DNA from: JBKPHS01 sp046729975
GTDB lineage: Bacteria; Actinomycetota; Thermoleophilia; Solirubrobacterales; Thermoleophilaceae
Reading direction: 5' to 3'
Assembly (NCBI GenBank): GCA_046729975.1
Contig: JBKPHS010000047.1
Coordinates: 1 to 16,815, forward strand
DNA length: 16,815 nt
A model generated the notes under the pieces. The model ran no database searches. It was not told the origin of the DNA and saw only the letters and a list, made by a program, of their open reading frames with translations. The position numbers were made by a program, and so were the translations under genes. Below, one piece after another: positions 13,979 through 16,815 of the stretch (position 1 is its first letter; the number at the start of each line of letters is the position of its first letter).

Positions 13979-15100
13979 ATGGACAAGGAGCAGGAGAAGG
14001 CCGCAAAGGCCCGTGACTCGGCGCTGAACGGCGCCCTCACGCAGATCGAGCGCCAGTTCGGCAAGGGCTCGATCATGCGCATGGGCGACGAGGACGCGGC
14101 CGTGAAGGTGTCCGCGATCCCGAGCGGCGCCCTGTCGCTCGACCTGGCCCTCGGCGTGGGCGGCTTCCCGCGCGGGCGCATCGTCGAGATCTTCGGGCCC
14201 GAATCGTCGGGCAAGACCACGCTCGTCTACCACGTGCTCGCGGAGGCCCAGAAGACGGGGGGCATCTGCGCGTTCATCGACGCCGAGCACGCCATGGATC
14301 CCGCCTATGCCAAGCGCATCGGCGTGGACGTCGACGAGCTGCTCGTGTCCCAGCCGGACCACGGCGAGCAGGCGCTCGAGATCGGCGACCTGCTGATTCG
14401 CTCGGGCGCGGTCGACGTCGTCGCGATCGACTCGGTGGCCGCCCTCACCCCTAAGGTCGAGCTCGAGGGCGCTATGGGCGACCAGACCGTCGGCCTCCAG
14501 GCGCGCATGATGAGCCAGGCGATGCGCAAGCTCGCCGGCAACCTGAACCGCACGAACACGCTCTGCCTGTTCACGAACCAGATCCGCGAGAAGGTCGGGG
14601 TCATGTTCGGATCGCCGGAGACCCAACCGGGTGGCCGCGCGCTCAAGTTCTATTCCTCGCAGCGGCTCGACATCCGCCGCATCGAGACGCTCAAGGAGGG
14701 CGTCGAGGCGGTTGGCAACCGCGTTCGCGTCAAGGTCGTCAAAAACAAGGTCGCGGCGCCGTTCCGCCAGGCGGAGTTCGACATCGAGTACGGCCAGGGC
14801 ATCTCATCGGCCGGGTGCCTGCTCGATCTCGGCCTCGAGCACAACATCCTTCAGAAGTCCGGCTCGTTCTTCTCCTACGGCGACGAGCGCCTCGGCCAGG
14901 GCCGCAACAACGCCAAGGGATATCTGCGCGAGAACCCGACGATCGCCAAGGAGATCGAGTCGAAGATCTACGAGGTCCTGGGAGTGACCCCGGCGAACCA
15001 GGCGCCGGTGGTCGAAGTGCCGGTCGACAACGCCGGCGAGCCTTCCGGCGACACGGCGAAAGCCACCGTCGCCGAACAGCCCGAGGAGCGGGCGGCTTAA
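13979..15100 (+). CDS. recA: Recombinase RecA
   Basis: The ATP-dependent strand-exchange protein of homologous recombination and co-protease for LexA-type repressors. It is 373 aa. The N-terminal oligomerisation helix holds QIERQFGKGSIMRMGD. Walker A is GPESSGKTT (73-81), followed by FIDAEHAMDP with the catalytic Glu region. Walker B is VDVVAIDSVAAL. Loop L1 is near VELEGAMGDQTVGLQARMMS, and loop L2 includes TNQIREKVGVMFGSPETQPG. The C-terminal tail is acidic and Pro/Ala-rich as usual. No recX follows, although recA-recX is the common actinobacterial arrangement. Instead there are 477 nt of non-coding sequence and then the RNase Y gene, an order also seen in Firmicutes. Confidence 0.98.
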   Translation: MDKEQEKAAKARDSALNGALTQIERQFGKGSIMRMGDEDAAVKVSAIPSGALSLDLALGVGGFPRGRIVEIFGPESSGKTTLVYHVLAEAQKTGGICAFIDAEHAMDPAYAKRIGVDVDELLVSQPDHGEQALEIGDLLIRSGAVDVVAIDSVAALTPKVELEGAMGDQTVGLQARMMSQAMRKLAGNLNRTNTLCLFTNQIREKVGVMFGSPETQPGGRALKFYSSQRLDIRRIETLKEGVEAVGNRVRVKVVKNKVAAPFRQAEFDIEYGQGISSAGCLLDLGLEHNILQKSGSFFSYGDERLGQGRNNAKGYLRENPTIAKEIESKIYEVLGVTPANQAPVVEVPVDNAGEPSGDTAKATVAEQPEERAA

Positions 15101-15126
15101 ATACGCCGCCCGCCGTCCGGGCCTCC

Positions 15127-15232
15127 GCTGAGACGGCTGCAAACCTTCGCCTGGCTGCGTCATCGGCCGCTCGCGTGCGGAGCACGCGTCACGGCCTGCT
15201 TCCTTGCCATGCTCGGTTTTCGCCGTCTCAGC
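15127..15232. repeat. 106-nt imperfect palindrome downstream of recA
   Basis: The ends are perfect 11-bp inverted repeats GCTGAGACGGC (15127-15137) and GCCGTCTCAGC (15222-15232). Moving inward, AAACC/GGTTT, TGGC/GCCA, GGCCG/CGGCC and finally CGCGTGC/GCACGCG (15172-15178 and 15182-15188, GGA loop) pair in register with small internal loops, about 32 bp in all. It begins 26 nt after the recA stop. It could be a 3'-end hairpin, a REP-like mobile element or a structured RNA. It has no credible reading frame. Confidence 0.75.
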
Positions 15233-15261
15233 CGCTCTTCGGCGGGCATCCGCTCAACCGG

Positions 15262-15290
15262 TTGCGCGATATAGGGTCGGGGGCTAGTCT
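15262..15290 (+). promoter_or_regulatory. Candidate promoter for the RNase Y transcript
   Basis: TTGCGC (15262-15267) and TAGTCT (15285-15290, TANNNT) are separated by exactly 17 nt. Transcription would start near 15297 and produce a leader of about 280 nt before the RNase Y start. Confidence 0.45.
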
Positions 15291-15296
15291 TCAGGG

Positions 15297-15577
15297 AGCG
15301 GCCGAAACGGTCGCCGTGAGACAAAAAGCCAGCAAATTGGTGTTTTTCAGACGCGGTTGGAACCACACGAGACTTGAGACTTACGACCGGAAAGCGAGCA
15401 GTGGACGAGGCGGAAAGGAGCTGTAGGAGGGCGTCCTAGCCCGTTCGCTTACGCGCCCGCCGGGGCGCGACATCCCGCCTGAAGCACATCCCTGGTGTCT
15501 TGCGGAGCCGAGACGCGCCGCCTGACAACACCTAGATGCCGGCGCCGGACGCGCCGGAGTGGGGAGACACCGGAGAG
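15297..15577 (+). ncRNA. Putative structured 5' leader of the RNase Y gene
   Basis: No credible gene is seen here. CGGTCG (15308-15313) can pair with CGACCG (15384-15389). The enclosed region contains an AT-rich hairpin with arms AAAAA (15323-15327)/TTTTT (15343-15347) and CCA/TGG around GCAAAT, striking in such GC-rich DNA. Two tandem GAGACTT copies (15370-15376 and 15377-15383 by direct reading of GAGACTTGAGACTT) and a purine-rich stretch with AAGGAG (15415-15420) follow, but no start codon is suitably placed after that site. I do not recognise a known riboswitch class. Confidence 0.35.
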
Positions 15578-16815
15578 ATGGAAATCGTGCTTGCGGCATT
15601 GGTAGCAGCGGGGGTTGCCGTGGCGGTGGTGCTGCTGACCCAGCGCTCGCGGCCGGCGCAGCATCTGATCGCGCAGGCTCCTGCGGCGCCCAGCGCGCCG
15701 AGGACGGCCGAGCGCACGAGCGCCCAAGTCGGGCCCGCGCCCGGCGACGGCGGCACGGCCGTGTCCGTCGCGCCAGCCCCGGTGGCGGCACCGGCGACGA
15801 CCACGGAAGTCGCCGGCATCGAGCTGCGCGAGCGGCGTGCCGAGGTGGCCCGGATCGAGGAGCGGCTGCTCCGGAAGGAGGAGGCGCTCGACCTGCGCCT
15901 CGCCGAGCTGGCGCGCAAGGAGCAATCGCTCGAGGACCGCGGGCGGAACCTCGATCGCGAGGCCGAGAAGCTCAAGGCGGCGAAGCACCAGCAGCTCAGG
16001 GAGCTCGAGCGCGTCGGGAACCTGAGCATCGGTCAGGCGAAGCAGGTGCTGCTGCGCGAGCTCGAGGACGAGCTGCAACGCGACAGCGCGAAGCTGATCC
16101 GCCATTCAGAGGAGCAGGCGCGGCGCGATGCCGACCGCCGCGCGCGGAACATCCTCTCCGCCTGCATGCAGCGGATCGCGAGCGGCCACGCGGCCGAGAC
16201 GACCGTGTCGGTGGTGAGCCTGCCCTCCGACGACCTCAAGGGCAGGATCATCGGCCGCGAGGGGCGCAACATCCGCTCGCTCGAGACCCTCACCGGGATC
16301 GACTTCATCATCGACGACACCCCGGGCGCCGTGATCCTCTCCGGCTTCGACGGCGTTCGGAGGCAGGTCGCGAGGCTGACGCTCGAGAAGCTCATCCAGG
16401 ACGGACGCATCCACCCCGCGCGGATCGAGGAGGCCTACTACCAGTCCAAGTCCGAGATCGACCAGCACATCGTCGAGGTGGGCGAGCAGGCGATCTACGA
16501 GGCCAACGTCGGGTCGATGCATCCTGAGCTCGTCAAGCTCCTCGGCCGTTTGCACTACCGCACGAGCTACGGCCAGAACGTGCTCGCGCACTCGATCGAG
16601 TGCGCACACCTCGCGGCGCTGATCGCGGACGAGCTCGGCGCTAGCGCGAAGACCGCGCGCCGCGCGGCCCTGCTCCACGACGTCGGGAAGGCGGTCTCGC
16701 ACGAGGTCGAGGGTCCGCACGCGCTGGTCGGAGGCGACATTGCCCGGCGCTACAAGGAGCCCGAGGCGGTGGCCCACGCGATGGAGGCGCACCACAACGA
16801 GGTCGAGATGCAGAC
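15578..16815 (+). CDS. rny: Ribonuclease Y (3' part beyond the window)
   Basis: A membrane-anchored endoribonuclease that starts mRNA decay. The first 412 residues are visible of about 520 usual, so the C-terminal part is missing. A single N-terminal membrane helix (about 2-20, MEIVLAALVAAGVAVAVVLL) is followed by an Ala/Pro-rich linker (about 21-85). A Glu/Arg/Lys-rich coiled coil spans about 86-205. The KH domain carries IIGREGRNI (GxxG at 226-229). The HD domain metal pair is His367-Asp368 in ALLHDVGKA. The linker between helix and coiled coil is longer than in Bacillus RNase Y. ATG 15578 follows GGAG-type sequences at 15561-15577 and places the membrane helix at the N terminus. An in-frame ATG at 15536, directly after a TAG, would add MPAPDAPEWGDTGE. 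Confidence 0.93.
   Translation, partial: MEIVLAALVAAGVAVAVVLLTQRSRPAQHLIAQAPAAPSAPRTAERTSAQVGPAPGDGGTAVSVAPAPVAAPATTTEVAGIELRERRAEVARIEERLLRKEEALDLRLAELARKEQSLEDRGRNLDREAEKLKAAKHQQLRELERVGNLSIGQAKQVLLRELEDELQRDSAKLIRHSEEQARRDADRRARNILSACMQRIASGHAAETTVSVVSLPSDDLKGRIIGREGRNIRSLETLTGIDFIIDDTPGAVILSGFDGVRRQVARLTLEKLIQDGRIHPARIEEAYYQSKSEIDQHIVEVGEQAIYEANVGSMHPELVKLLGRLHYRTSYGQNVLAHSIECAHLAALIADELGASAKTARRAALLHDVGKAVSHEVEGPHALVGGDIARRYKEPEAVAHAMEAHHNEVEMQ

Noticed and set aside
15353..15390. tRNA-like or known riboswitch sequence (GGTTGGAACC segment)
   Set aside because: It lacks the TpsiC consensus, acceptor stem and anticodon arm, and no consensus of a known riboswitch class could be matched.
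14815..15426. 203-aa plus-strand frame running from recA into the gap
   Set aside because: More than the first 90 codons are out of frame with recA inside its coding region, and the rest crosses the palindrome and leader. No start site or family is recognisable.
15536..15577. Upstream ATG for RNase Y
   Set aside because: In frame and possible, but it lacks a Shine-Dalgarno and would put 14 polar residues ahead of the membrane helix. ATG 15578 is preferred without certainty.

Overview
This is a high-GC (about 70% by eye), gene-dense chromosomal window with GTG/TTG starts, 4-nt stop/start overlaps and several start codons placed where transcripts would begin leaderless. The gene order (Arg/Asp-rich tail of a probable pnp, M16 peptidase, dapB ... 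dapA, RNase J ... ftsK, RodZ-like HTH membrane protein, cinA, thpR, recA, RNase Y) is the core actinobacterial pnp-dapB-dapA-rnj-ftsK-cinA-recA neighbourhood. RNase Y directly after recA, thpR between cinA and recA, and no recX or pgsA at their usual places point to a deep-branching actinobacterium, most likely class Thermoleophilia. That placement is inference.

Layout. 1-1963 (+): tail of the upstream gene, M16 peptidase and dapB, coupled by 4-nt overlaps. 1966-3711 (-): a three-gene block of DUF3052-like protein, lipoprotein of unknown function and GNAT acetyltransferase; the first two are coupled by a TTGA overlap and the acetyltransferase has its own TTGACA promoter. 3712-3832: divergent spacer with two overlapping inverted repeats. 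3833-6620 (+): 79-aa amphipathic small protein, dapA (probably leaderless) and RNase J (coupled to dapA). 6566-8688 (-): an OmpR-type response regulator and histidine kinase (MprAB-like), whose kinase end overlaps the RNase J end by 55 bp. 8757-11111 (+): ftsK. 11200-13848 (+): rodZ-like, cinA and thpR as a coupled operon. 13979-15100 (+): recA with its own Shine-Dalgarno and promoter candidate. 15101-15577: a 477-nt non-coding stretch holding a large imperfect palindrome, a promoter-like element and a structured AT-rich leader. 15578 to the edge (+): RNase Y, cut off by the window end.

Functionally the window joins lysine/diaminopimelate synthesis (dapA, dapB), RNA decay (probable PNPase tail, RNase J, RNase Y, ThpR), chromosome segregation and shape (FtsK, RodZ-like), nucleotide repair/salvage (CinA), recombination (RecA) and envelope sensing (two-component pair). 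No phage, insertion sequence, CRISPR array or defence system is visible. The most unusual material is non-coding or repeat-like: two heptamer arrays, one inside the ftsK linker and one folding into a hairpin at the ftsK stop codon; the 106-nt palindrome after recA; and the structured leader of the RNase Y gene.
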